Below are positions 1 through 10,089 of a stretch of DNA of 64,000 bases, piece after piece (position 1 is the stretch's first letter; every line of letters starts with the position of its first letter). This DNA comes from Monosporascus cannonballus. Lineage: Eukaryota > Ascomycota > Sordariomycetes > Xylariales. Under the pieces are notes generated by a model that was not told the DNA's origin, ran no database searches, and saw only the letters and a program-made list of their open reading frames with translations. The translations under genes were made by a program, and so were the position numbers. The stretch covers positions 55,720-119,719 of the forward strand of contig QJNS01000234.1 of NCBI GenBank assembly GCA_004154925.1, written 5' to 3'.

Positions 1-1016
1 TGCCGTCGATACGTAGGCCGATTCTAATACCCCTAACATATCCTCCAGGCTCCAGATGGGACCGTACCGGAGGGTTAACCAAAAGAAAAGCGGCAGAGGC
101 CTTCGAAGACTGGTACCGCGAGCTTCCCTCGAGTGACGTAGTGGTATTCACGGATGGCTCGCAGGAAGGAAACAAGATAGGTTACGGGTTTGCAGTTTAT
201 CAAGATAGGAAACTACTGTCGACGGGGTGTGGCAAGCTCGACCCTACCTCCATTAACTTCGACGCAGAGGTGGTAGGCGCCTGGAAATGGTTACAGTACG
301 TGATTACAGCCCTTCCGAGCCTTAGCAGGCGTCGTATTTGGGTTTGCCTGGATAATACTGGAGTGATCTGGGGCCTGCGAACAAACGCAGCGACATCTTC
401 TTAGTGGGCGTACCTGAGATTCCACGCGGCGGCAGGGACGTATGACGTAAGGGTGAAGTGGTGCCCAGGGCACTGCAACATAATAGGGAACGAAAAAACG
501 GATAAGCTGGCGAAAACTGGAGCGCGGCTCGAAAGCGTTGACGAGGACTGCACTCCTACGGCATACGGAGTGAAGTCGATCGCTAAAAGGGTCATACGCG
601 AGACACGAAGCCAGTAGTGGTCACGAGTCGCAGCTAGGCTCTCGCAAAGATATAGAAGCTAGGGCTTGGAATACCATATCCGCTGCCCTAGGGAGCTGGA
701 AACTTTAACCAGGTCAACATTACATCGCTACCTTGCCATAAGGACGGGCCATGGGGATTTCGCGTAGTATTACCGCAAATTCAGACATTGGGATGCGAAG
801 CTGGAATGCTCTTGCGGGAGGGATAAGGACCCTAAACATCTGGTACGGTGCAGAAAGGCACAGGCTACCTTTGATCGATGGCCCCACAAGCCGGACCAAC
901 GACCTAGGCCAGGAAAAGAGTGGGAGCTGTACTTAGAGAAGTTGATAAGCAGTCCACAGGTCTTTAAGGAGTTCCTCGAGGTAACTGCATTTTACAGCAA
1001 TATCTGCCCCCGCTGA
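1..1016 (+). pseudogene. LINE ORF2 C-terminus: RNase H and Cys-rich tail
   Basis: The reading frame is open from about position 70 and begins the RNase H domain at VVFTDGSQEGNKIGYGFAVY (from about 141). The first catalytic Asp is in FTDGS, a conserved Glu in NFDAEVVGAWKW, and the next Asp in VCLDNTGV. A TAG at about 402 interrupts it. The frame continues with the second half of RNase H (VKWCPGHCNIIGNEKTDKLA). A later segment reads LECSCGRDKDPKHLVRC, the Cys-rich motif typical of the ORF2 C-terminus of Tad-type LINEs. It ends FYSNICPR at the stop at 1014. Further stops sit where Gln is expected (for example before YYRKF near 765), consistent with C-to-T mutation. The fragment is inactive: it lacks the endonuclease and RT and is broken by nonsense codons. 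Confidence 0.8.
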
Positions 1017-1390
1017 GAAGCGGAACAAAAGGAGGGTGGCGTAGGGGAGAAGCGTAGGTGTAAGTGTGAGGTTGATATCGGAGTTAGGGTTCAGAGTTCC
1101 ACGGAACGGAGTACGTACGGCCCGGAAAGGCCTCGGCGAGGTCTCCCCTCGGATCTATAAAATCACCAAAACGGAAGCTGAAGACTACCCTCACTTGGCC
1201 GCAGGGAGGTTGCAGCTCGGATCGCCTTCGGCAACATGTCTTCGGACTGGATTTGTTAGATGGGTATCTGTATACTGGTATATAGAGTAAAGCCTAACCT
1301 AGCACGCCCCTTATGCCCTCAGGGAGGCTCTGGAGCAACTACGGAGATAGCCGCTCCCCTTGGCGTTAAACAATAATAATAATAATAATT
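1..1390 (+). mobile_element. Tad-type LINE, 3' end
   Basis: This is the 3' end of a non-LTR retrotransposon. It holds the C-terminal part of ORF2 (up to the stop at 1014-1016), about 350 bp of 3' untranslated sequence, and a short simple-repeat tail of AAT/TAA units at about 1369-1389. The 5' part lies outside the window. The tail abuts the middle of a pogo-type transposase reading frame on the opposite strand (1391-1504), so the LINE appears to have inserted into that older element. A simple-repeat 3' tail and 5' truncation are common in fungal Tad-clade LINEs. The clade assignment is from the protein domains and is an inference. Confidence 0.75.
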
Positions 1391-1504
1391 AGGAATGCCA
1401 TGCGCCTGGGCTGCGAACCGCGCGCTACAGCCCGCCCTGATATCTTGTAGCGCGTTTTGGATATCGATTTCCGTGTAATTTCGTCCCATTGACCTTAATT
1501 CCAA
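1391..1504 (-). pseudogene. pogo-type transposase N-terminus, cut by the LINE
   Basis: Reading leftward from ATG at 1504 or 1489, the protein has GRNYTEIDIQNALQDIRAGC followed by SARFAAQAHGIP. This is the psq/pogo-like helix-turn-helix at the start of Fot1/Tigger-type transposases, where a helix of YTE-x-DLQ-x-AL type is followed by the recognition helix before GIP. At the residue after HGIP the sequence runs into the AAT tail of the LINE, so everything downstream (the DDE domain) is separated and would lie left of the window. Only about 35 residues are left. Function is lost. It is probably a different copy from the pogo relic at 10.1-11.7 kb. Confidence 0.65.
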
Positions 1505-2228
1505 GTTTTATACCAAAAAAGGTTAATTTTGATAGAGACGACGCGTTGAAGTTGGCGTGGTTATGGAATGTGGAGGTTAAATTGGTGGTCGGAGTTGTGG
1601 GGTGGTCGGAGATGTGGTGGGTCGACTTACTTTTTTTACACCTGGCAACGCCCCGCCTCCGTTCCAAACACCTCATAACACTTATTATTTATCTTTATAT
1701 AACATAACAATATATCATGCCTTCAAAATGTTTTAACGGTTATTTTAATTCTTATTAACTATAGATAAAAGTTCCGAAGCCCGTTTAATTTTGCTATTTT
1801 TCTTTGCAAAGATATATATAGGTAAAGTATGAGATATGGGAGAGGGATGCAACTGCAAAAAGAAAAAGGGGGTCGGGCTAGGCGTTCTAAAAGGTTCAGG
1901 CCTACAGCGCACCCACATAGCGTTTTGCTCAACAGTAACGAAAAGAATGATTAATATCTCAACGCACACGCATCGGATCATGATGATTTTTATATGGTTT
2001 TTGTCGCTTCAATTGGGGCAATTAATCTATCGAAAATATTATAGTATTACGGTCTAGTTGTTGGTGGATATGTTTGAATATTGGTGTAGGAAGTCAGGGC
2101 GATTCTTATGGCTTCTGTTGTAACGCTACACATAACTGCGAAATCACTGCAAAAACAACGCATTTTCTGGATTACCCTATAGGATTCAAGAGAATATACA
2201 TGACATTTGTTACTCCCCGTTAAACAAC
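1505..2228. other. Intergenic, probable DNA-transposon flanks
   Basis: No convincing gene is seen. It should contain the 5' flank of the pogo-like fragment and the 3' flank of the Mutator-like transposase. A perfect-length tandem pair of 17-mers (one mismatch) lies at 1584-1617. Short reading frames at 1489-1707 and 1836-2057 lack family features. I could not find terminal inverted repeats for either neighbouring element. Confidence 0.5.
1584..1617 (+). repeat. Two-copy 17 bp tandem repeat
   Basis: Two adjacent 17-mers, GGTGGTCGGAGTTGTGG and GGTGGTCGGAGATGTGG, differ by one base. They lie upstream of the pogo-like start and may be subterminal repeats of that DNA transposon, but there is no second end to compare. 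Confidence 0.6.
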
Positions 2229-4719
2229 CTAACCAATCGTTCCCTGCCGTTTAATTTCAGTTGCAATTAACAAACGAGGCCGCTTCGAAGGCCTAATCCG
2301 AAGCTCCGTACGTAGCTCAGGGACTTCAGTTGAAGCTGCCACGATACAGTCACCCGTCCGTGAGGTTCCTGACGTTGAAGCCGATGGCTGATCGCGAGAT
2401 CTTTGCTGCCGGCGAGTCGCCTTCGTTCCCGGGCGTGAAGATTGCTCTGTTTCCTCCGTTTCCTCCCAGTGAGAGCGTTTCCTCCGTTGCGATGGAGCTA
2501 AACCACCACCTTGCTTATTTGTACGGCCACCCGCAGGGCGTGACTCCCTAGCCCGGGATCTCTGTATGTTGGTGATGGCTTCGCTAAGCCTCACGATAGG
2601 GTAGGACGCCGGGCGGCCCTTTGGTATGGCTGTAGGAGGGTTACGGATGGCTAATCCGGGGTCGATCTCAACGAGGTTCCTATCCAAGTGCCAAAACCGA
2701 TGGATATCCTTATTGCGTAGGCCCATGATATGAGGCTTTTCCTGCGTACGGCGGATATTGTTATATATTTCGTGATAACACGGAATCCCAAGATGCCGCC
2801 TAACGCCAATTGTCTCGCACTCGCAGGGCGGTATCTTCTCGACCTGCGGCCGCGTACGTGTAGGGATGAAGCTTAGGGCATATTTGTATTCGGCGTTGAT
2901 CAGCCTTAAGCACTTGTAGGAACACTGCGTGGGCACATTATCGAGATACTCCCTGCCGATCCAGTTCTTCCGTATTTTGAGGGTATCTTCAGCCACCTGC
3001 ATCTCGACGTCCTCCTGTTGGGCTTCGAGCAGCTGCTAGAGGCTGATCTGAAGCTTTAAGAAGTCCGCCTTGCCATCAAGGACGTAGCTCTTTAACGCCT
3101 TATGACTGGACTCGGTTGGCGATGTAGTCCTTACACCGAGGTTAAACTTCTCGATCGTCCACGCACAAGACCATTCATCGCGGCAGGGAACGTATGTGGA
3201 TTCGAGGCATCGGATAGCCGGGTTTTGTGTATCACCGAACCTCGTCACGATGGTGTTCCAGGCGTCAGCGAATTGTGCTTCGTTTCCTGCGTAGACCATA
3301 GAGCTCCAAAGTGTGAGGAACCCTTCCTTAGTTAAGGGTATATCGTCAAGTAGTTGTTCATGAGGATACCAATCCCGGCTGAAGCGGTTGCACCGCCGAA
3401 GCAGTGAACGTTCTGTTGAATCAAAGTGGACGTTATCCCCGTCAACAGGAGGAGGTCCTTCAGGCTGTGAAAATTCGTCATCATCCGAAGTTGGTGGTTT
3501 GATCCATTTCCGGCCTACGTTAGCGATTACGTTCTTGTTGATATGGAAGATGCAAATCTGCAACTTGGCGTTTCGGAAAGGTTCTTCGTATAGCCCTTCG
3601 CAGTTGATCATCAAAATCAGTAACAATAACGTCAGGCTCAGCATCTCCGATCTTCTGACGAAGGCGTCCTATACAGGAAAGCACCCATTTGCAACTTTCG
3701 TAGGTCTCGTCACCGATCAGGGCGAAGGCACGGTTGAAAACAGAGCCCGAAGCCGTTTGGCCTGTACAGCTGAAGAAAGGCATCTTGAAGCGATTAGTCT
3801 TATAAGTGTTATCCATGCTAAGCACCTGTGGATATTTCTTCCACAGCTTTACACACCACGGCATGGCCCAGAAGAAGGCGATGGGCCTGTTGGTGGTGGG
3901 ATCATCGTTCTCCCAACGGATCTTGAAGTAGTAAACCTTCGTACGGAGTCGCCTGATAAAGGCCTGCGTGGCGGTGATGCCTTTACGGATACGCTTCCGA
4001 ATCTTCAGGCGTATGTTATTGATATCCTTAAGCGTTGGCCTCTCCCGGCCGCCGGTTGCTTTGCGAATAGCCCTGCGCAACTCGCGAGGGCGTGATGCAT
4101 TGTCATATATGGAAGCTTCCACCTGTTGATATGAGTCTTCGCCCAACTGGCGATGTGCAGCGTGTATCTCGGAACGCTGTGATGGCCCATGGCTATGTTG
4201 AAGCGGCTGACCTTCATTATCCTTATACATACGGACGAACCACTCCCAGTTACTCCCACGGTTGCGTATCATCATCGCTTTCCACGGGCACGTCGCGGCT
4301 TCTTTGCTTTCCGTACGGCGAAGGCCCATTGATATGGTACGGGGGGGATGGCATTGATCACAGCGGAGATCAACGCGTGTAGGCAACCCATCACCGTTCT
4401 TACCCTTCGTAGGGTTGGCTGAGCCTCGTCTGACGAAGTTGAAGCTTTGGGCCTTCGCAAATACTCTCAGAACAGATTCCAAGTCATCTAACTGCTTGAA
4501 GGTCCCTAAGTGATTATCGGGGGGGTTGGGGATTGTTGTTGCCCTCGGCCGAGGCGATGAATGGGCCTCCGGCTCACTATCAGACGAAAACTCAAAGTCC
4601 TTAGACTCTGAAGACGAGTCTGAGACCGTGATAGCTTCATTGGGTGGCATGGCAGCCGTAGTTGTTGTGATATTAAGGAGTGTTGTTGTGGTGTTGATCT
4701 TAAAAGCCCTTAGCAACAA
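2229..4719 (-). pseudogene. Mutator-like (MULE) transposase, nearly intact
   Basis: Mutator-superfamily transposase, probably of the fungal Hop type. The N-terminal part has the Cys/Trp-rich FAR1-like DNA-binding region (LRCDQCHPPRTI, ATCPWKAMMIR). The MULE DDE domain follows: first Asp in VLSMDNTYKTNRFKMPFF, then GDETYESCKWVLSCI, and second Asp in DVIVTDFDDQLRRAI. The frame shifts near 3570, where the C-x-x-H helix continues as LQICIFHINKNVIANVGRKW. A TAG at 3036-3038 (Gln expected, LQISL then QLLEAQQ) is the only stop after that. A SWIM zinc finger (CECETIGVRRHLGIPCYH, about 2820-2880) and a basic Arg-rich tail complete it. Total length, about 830 residues, is normal for the family. With only one frameshift and one nonsense codon it is much younger than the relics in the AT block. 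Terminal inverted repeats were not found. Confidence 0.85.
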
Positions 4720-5959
4720 CAGTGCAGCTGTTACAATGAAGGAAATTCGAGCAACTACGCGTTTCTTAGCGGGCTGAAAAGGGCGTAAGACGGGCCGTCA
4801 GAAATCTTACGGGCCGGTGGAAGGCGTAAAAAAAGTAATGTATGGCTCTCATATAAAAAACTAATGTGCGGTTAGCACATCTCTTCCTAAAATGGAATGC
4901 TGATGGTGGCATTATCGATCGGCGGGATATCGCGGTTCATTGCGAGACATCCAAGCCGTACGCGCTCTTCCTGCCGGCCACTAGCCCTACGAGCGCCACG
5001 CCTTGCGAGGGGTCTCCGTCGGACCTCGCTCTGTATAGCGCCTGCCATCCTCTTCGCGTTCCGCTGTCCCAGTCCGACGCCAAGGTCCGACTTAATGAGC
5101 TCACGATGAAACCCAGGTGGCGGCAAGATCCAGCGACTACCGCCGCCCTACGCGAGCTCCCAATAGCGTTGGCCCTTCTCCGCTGCCTGACTGGCAAGGT
5201 TCTTGACAGCCTCATCATGAGGTCGGCACCGTCACGCAGCATTGTAAGGACGCGCAAAGCGGCTGTATAGACTTACGCCCGGTCCAGCAACGCCCGCTCC
5301 GTCTTCTCGAGTTGCTCCTCTGCGCATCACCGTGTACGACCGTGGGGTCCCTCGGATTTTCAATGCCCTCAGCAGGAGGAGGAACATCGGTGGATACTCT
5401 ATGCGGAATGTGATTGCTGCAATATTCGTCGATGGTGAAAGCGCCATGGGATGCAGCCATATCCAGATGGTGGAGGGGTAAGATAATGGCCATTGTAACG
5501 ACACAAAGAGCGACTTATCTCGACTAAGCAGAGATCGTATTGTACTCAATTGGGAGGCGGCTTTACTAGGCTGTAACTACATGTCATTTCCTCTTCACTC
5601 TACTATGTAGAAATCATATAATTCACGCTTTGGATTCTCCTCATGACACAAACAATGCAGAACCTTGAAAGGCTGTGTCCGTTTGATTCGAGGATCACAG
5701 GGTTAAGTATTAACCTTGATCACGCTCGTTTGAATCTCAGTGGTGTTTTCATTGAAGGTAGACAAGGGTATCTATTGTGTCGGAATGGCTGGCAATAGTT
5801 GGGAAACTATCCAATCACCCATTTGATACAGTTGAACGGTACGAGGAGCTTCTTATGTTATCCTTATTGGGAAGCGGAGTGATTCAATCGTAGATAGATA
5901 TATTATCTCAAAAATCATGTCAGATGTCAGCGCTTTCATCCCTGAGAGGTTGGTCTACC
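4720..5959. other. Intergenic with unassigned open stretches
   Basis: Composition is GC-normal. Overlapping open stretches exist on both strands between 4866 and 5549 (up to 134 codons), but they give unrelated arginine-rich products in several frames and match no family I know. One minus-strand reading around 5250-5340 (EEQLEKTERALLDRA, then LTMLRDGADLMMRLSRTL) looks amphipathic and helical and could be a remnant of a small transposon-associated protein; this is weak. From 5550 to 5959 I see nothing. Confidence 0.4.
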
Positions 5960-7389
5960 TCAACGCAAAACAACAGGTCTAGTAAGGATGAGATCCACAT
6001 CTCTCTCGACGGCTTCGTATATTTGCTTTAGGATCCTGACTATATCCTGCAGCTCCTTATTTGACACATTATACGGCGGCGCAATTAAGACATGATCTCC
6101 CGTAATACCATCGATTGTCCCTGCGCCTGGGTATATTGATAAACTGCGCCGTAAAGCTTCGTCGACCATTTTATATGTAAAACGCATGGCCGATTCAAAA
6201 GAATTTTTCGTTATTTTATCACATACGTATTTAAGCGCCCAAAATAAACCTTTGTTTCGGATGTCGCCAACAAACTTACAATTACTAAATATGAACTTTA
6301 GCATATCCTTAAGCTACCGACCTTTGATCGCGGCCTGGGAAATTAAACCGTCCCGGCGAATAATTTTCTGCACGGTAAGCGCGGCGGCATAACTCAAACC
6401 GTAGGCTTAATAAGTATGTAAATAAATAAACGTATTACTGCCGTTTTGTAGCACGTTAATAATTTTCCTATAGGCTAGTGCACTGGCGATAGGAGCGTAC
6501 CCGCCGCTTAACCCCTTGCTTAAAATTAACAGGTCCGGATATATGCCTTCGCCCTTTTGTTCGAAAGCGAAAAACGTGCCTGTACGGCCGGTACCGCATA
6601 TGACCTCGTCGAGGATCAATAAGATGCCGTACCTATCGCATAGTTGCCGTACACCCTGGTAGTATCCCTTTGGTGCCATAAGACATCCGGCCGTCGCACC
6701 GCCAACAGGCTCAGATTTAACGTTATGATCGTTGCCGGATCAAGGCGTTAAAATTCGGTATCAAATTCCTAAACCAGGCGTACGGCATACGTTTCCTCTA
6801 TTTCGCCCCGAGTCTGCCTACGGTAGGCATAAATGGGACTTACATAACTCACGTTACTTAAGAAAAGGGTATCTTTATATACCGCCCTTCGCGTAATATA
6901 ACTCCTTACGTTTAGCGCGTTAATCGTATTTCTATAGAAGGCGCGCCTTTGCGTTACGATATATGTCCTTTATGGCTGGCTGTTTTCGACGTAATACTAT
7001 CGCGCAAACTTAAGTGCAAAGTCCGTCGTCTCGCTTCCCGAACAGATAAAGAAAACCCGATACAGGCCGTAAGGATTGCCCTTAAGGAGTATGTCCGCCA
7101 GGGACTTGGCAACTTCCGTTGTAAAAGTTACCGTATGCGTATAATACAACTTGGACATTTACTCAAGAATAACGGCCTGTACTTCGGGTTTGCTGTAACC
7201 GATGGGGGTAACGGCAGTACCGGTATAGCCGTTAAAAATTTTCTGGCCAGTGGGAAAAATTAAATAAATACCCGAGGCAGAAATAACAGTAAGAGGTCGA
7301 AAAACAAAAGTGTTTTGCAGGACGTAAGTTATGTTGCGGTTAAACTGATAATTAATGCCGCTTGCCTTAATTTGCGTCACGTTTGCCAA
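5960..7389 (-). pseudogene. Class III PLP aminotransferase pseudogene
   Basis: Remnant of a fold-type I, class III aminotransferase (the ornithine/GABA/diaminobutyrate aminotransferase group; substrate not predictable). From the N-terminus: SGIYLIFPTGQKIFNGYTG (about 7260), FFICSGSETTDFALKFAR (about 7030), SPIYAYR, EPVGGATAGC, the PLP motif LLILDEVICGTGRTGTFF, the lysine motif LILSKGLSGGYAPIAS, the HTY segment and the C-terminal RNKGLFWAL and GDHVLIAPPYN. Seven in-frame stops (7159, 6997, 6970, 6769, 6748, 6407 and 6314, each the lowest base) fall where Gln is expected, and one frameshift lies between about 6700 and 6745. Length would be about 475 residues, normal for the family. CAA/CAG changed to TAA/TAG is the RIP signature. 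No intron is needed to read it through, so it may be a processed or naturally intronless copy. Confidence 0.88.
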
Positions 7390-8547
7390 ATTGGTTAAGG
7401 AAGATAAGTTGGCAAACTGTCCTATAATAATTGTACGTGGCGTTAGGAGCGTGTTTGTTAGCTGTAGACCTTGATCAATTAACTGAATGTAATATGAAGT
7501 GGAAAATGGACAATAATAAAAAGAGAAACTTAAACTCCCAATAATGCAAGCCCCTTGAAGTTCAGCCGACTCTGGACTTTGAGACCGATTATGGCGGAAC
7601 TGAACCTCCTCAGGACCCCTATGTCCTCCGACATCCGCTAATGAGGACTAAGCTCTCCATTAGAAATCGAATTACGCGAACTGGGGAAGGACGGAAACCG
7701 CGGCAACGAGGTAGCTGCGGCGCTTCCAGTCGATTTAGTAAACATTCTGAAAGTTACTGAATGCTTTGCACGAAAGAGATTCCGGCGTACAGACGTACGA
7801 CCACCGTTCAGGTCATCGCCCCCTATAACCTAATTTCGGCCGGGCTCACCCGAAAATGGTATTTCATGCCGTAATCTCCCCAACCTTGCGCACATAACCG
7901 GATCTAGGGAGCCGCATATAGTGTCAACAAGGAATAAAACGTATCAGCTTCCCTAACGAGCGCATTTTGTATATCCAAGACGTAATACGAATTCCGTGAC
8001 CTGCTGGCCGTAATACGCATGCGCCTGACCTCACCATGTATCTACCGCATAATAGATAGTCATAGCAAAGTAACTTAGAAAGCTGTGACAGTCCTAATAA
8101 TGTTTCAACTAATTACGCGGCACCGACAACATCATGCAGATAACGCTTACCAAAGTCTAAACTCTATTCTTACCTACGTTACCGTTATTTATTTCTAACT
8201 TGATGCAAACTAAGTATATCTAGAATCCCTTCGAAGGTTATTCACAAGCTTACTTACAGTTCTCTTCTCGTTACTAAATAGTTCGCTTGGTATCTTTGTA
8301 TTTTTTTTTAATGTTACCTTTAAAAGGCGCTTATCGCATTCATTATTTGTACTACAGGCATGATACATGGAACTGGATTGTTTAAAGACATGAGAAACTA
8401 CACAGGCGTTCGACCTTAATAGAAGCCTATATTACTTGATAAGCTTAAACAATATAGTATTCTGGGGGAGAGCGAAGCCAGAGAAGTAAAAACGGCCAAT
8501 CGTGATGATGCCTGAGAGTAGAAGGTCTTTTGTAGCCCTGCACTGGC
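7390..8547. other. Intergenic, no gene seen
   Basis: Upstream flank of the aminotransferase remnant and downstream flank of the CMD-family gene. No open stretch with family features and no repeat pair were noticed. Composition drops towards AT around 8030-8420. Confidence 0.5.
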
Positions 8548-9295
8548 CTAGAAGTAGGCGGCCTGTGGACTACTGGCTGTGGTATCGTTATCTTCAGAGA
8601 GACCCAGGTCTGTCTCGTTCCTCTCCCCAACTATTGGAAGAGTTAGATATGTCGTGACAACGTGACAAAGTCTGTTAAGTGCGTTTGATGAGGAAGGTTG
8701 AGTTCTTACCATCAAGTGCGAGGAGAAAACGACTGACACAATTGTAACAACCGATCGTTGCAATGATTTCGACAAGTTCTCTCGACCCAAAATGCTCCTG
8801 CAACTTGCGGAATCTTTCTTCCCGCACCTTTACATTATTCGTCATCTCGTCCGTAATCATTAGTGCTGCCCACTCCCCATTTCCCATCCCGGCCTTCTCC
8901 TGCTGAGTGCTATCCACATTACTGAGATTTCTCTGCTTTATCAACTCCATGGCTTCAGCCGACAAGCCTACTCGCATAGCCAGGGTGACATGGTCATCCC
9001 ATTCATACCAAGCGCTATTACATATTGCGACGCGGTAAATGAGTAGTTTTCGAAAAGCTGCGGGCAGGGTGGTCTTGGCACGAATGGATCCAAGGAATAA
9101 ATTCCAACCATCGGCAACAGGTAGCGAATGTAAAAGTGTCAGATCAAGAGCCTGCAAAGGTCCCGGAACGCGGCGGGCGCGAATCCTGTCCACCACCTCG
9201 AATTCTGCCAGGTTTAAGCCCTCAAGCATGGCTTGGTCAACGTAATGAATGTTGTCAAACCTGAAAAATGTGAGCCCCCACACTAGGCGGGACAT
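8548..9295 (-). CDS. Carboxymuconolactone decarboxylase-like protein
   Basis: AhpD/CMD-fold protein of the fungal family annotated as carboxymuconolactone decarboxylase-like; true substrate unknown. Exon 1 runs 9295-8710 and exon 2 8630-8548. The intron at 8631-8709 (79 bp) has a GTAAGA donor, a CTAAC branch site and a TAG acceptor. Splicing changes the end from a spurious tail to LALDVGERNETDLGLSED and so restores the family's LDVGE ending. Family-like segments are LQALDLTLLHSLPVADGWN, AICNSAWYEWDDHVTLAMRV and VEIIATIGCYNCVSRFL. The usual peroxiredoxin-type CxxC pair is absent. The product is about 222 residues. The start is uncertain: a TTTTTCAG acceptor-like site lies just inside the ORF at about 9262, so a short upstream exon is possible, or the start could be the ATG before LEGLNLAEFEVV. 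No nonsense codons are seen, so it may be functional. Confidence 0.8.
8631..8709 (-). other. Intron of the CMD-like gene
   Basis: 79 bp with GTAAGA donor, CTAAC branch site 11 bases before the acceptor and AATAG acceptor. Removing it joins exons in frame (GAT G|TT GGG) and yields the conserved LDVGE motif. Confidence 0.85.
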
Positions 9296-10089
9296 TATCA
9301 GGTCTTAAATCTCACAAATGTGCATAATGAAGATAGCTCCAAAGATGATGATCCCAGACTCGATGGAGCCAGATGACAAGCCGCAAAGAAGTTGTTTATA
9401 GAGGTTGCCTCTAAGAACGGAACAACAAAGGCTACGGGGAAGCCTGATTAATTGCCCCTATTTAGCATTAGCGCGTCATTACCACATCGTTCATGAATGC
9501 TCCCAATGCATGTCCCGGATAACACTTTGATATCTCTACCCAATTTGGCTCACCTAGTTGGCGATCACGGGCAACTCGAGCCGGTTTGAGTAGCAGACAC
9601 GAATTCAGCCTGCATGTTCTACGTTTTTGGCGAACATGTCACACCACATAATCAGTGGACTGATCAAAGCCTGGGTGTTGTAGAATCGCTGCTAGTAGTG
9701 TTCTTCTGTGATGCAATCTATGCAAATGTGTAGAAAGAATGCCAACAAACCATTGAACGTCATATTAGTCCGCACAGACATGGATGACAACATCCGCCAA
9801 ATACATGAGAACCCTCAAGGTCACTTCACTTAAAAAATCACACACTGATTGTATGCGATCTTCGACCCAATTACAAGAATTTCAATTGTTAAAAATGTCC
9901 ACCACCCAAACCTCAACGAGTACTCCTTCCTAAGATGACCCCCCCATCCGCGCTCCACCCCATCAACGCTCCACCCAATTTTGAAGCCATCGCCATAACA
10001 ACCTTTCCATTCAAATAATAATATCTCAATAGCCATTTTATCAATTGATTCCATATTAAGTAGACCGTATAATGATGCAATCCGTTTTT
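9296..10089. other. Intergenic at the edge of the AT block
   Basis: No gene supported. It includes the promoter side of the CMD-like gene and, at about 9890-10080, the expected 3' flank of the pogo-type relic to the right. The minus-strand frame at 9830-10054 is not family-like. No inverted-repeat end was identified with confidence. Confidence 0.45.

Noticed and set aside
4866..5549. Several overlapping frames up to 134 codons on both strands
   Set aside because: Arg/Ala-rich products in multiple frames with no recognisable domain or consistent codon pattern; reported only as an intergenic stretch.
8675..9295. Unspliced 206-codon version of the CMD-like gene as the true product
   Set aside because: The unspliced end (GKNSTFLIKRT) breaks the family's LDVGE ending. 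A consensus intron with branch site restores it.
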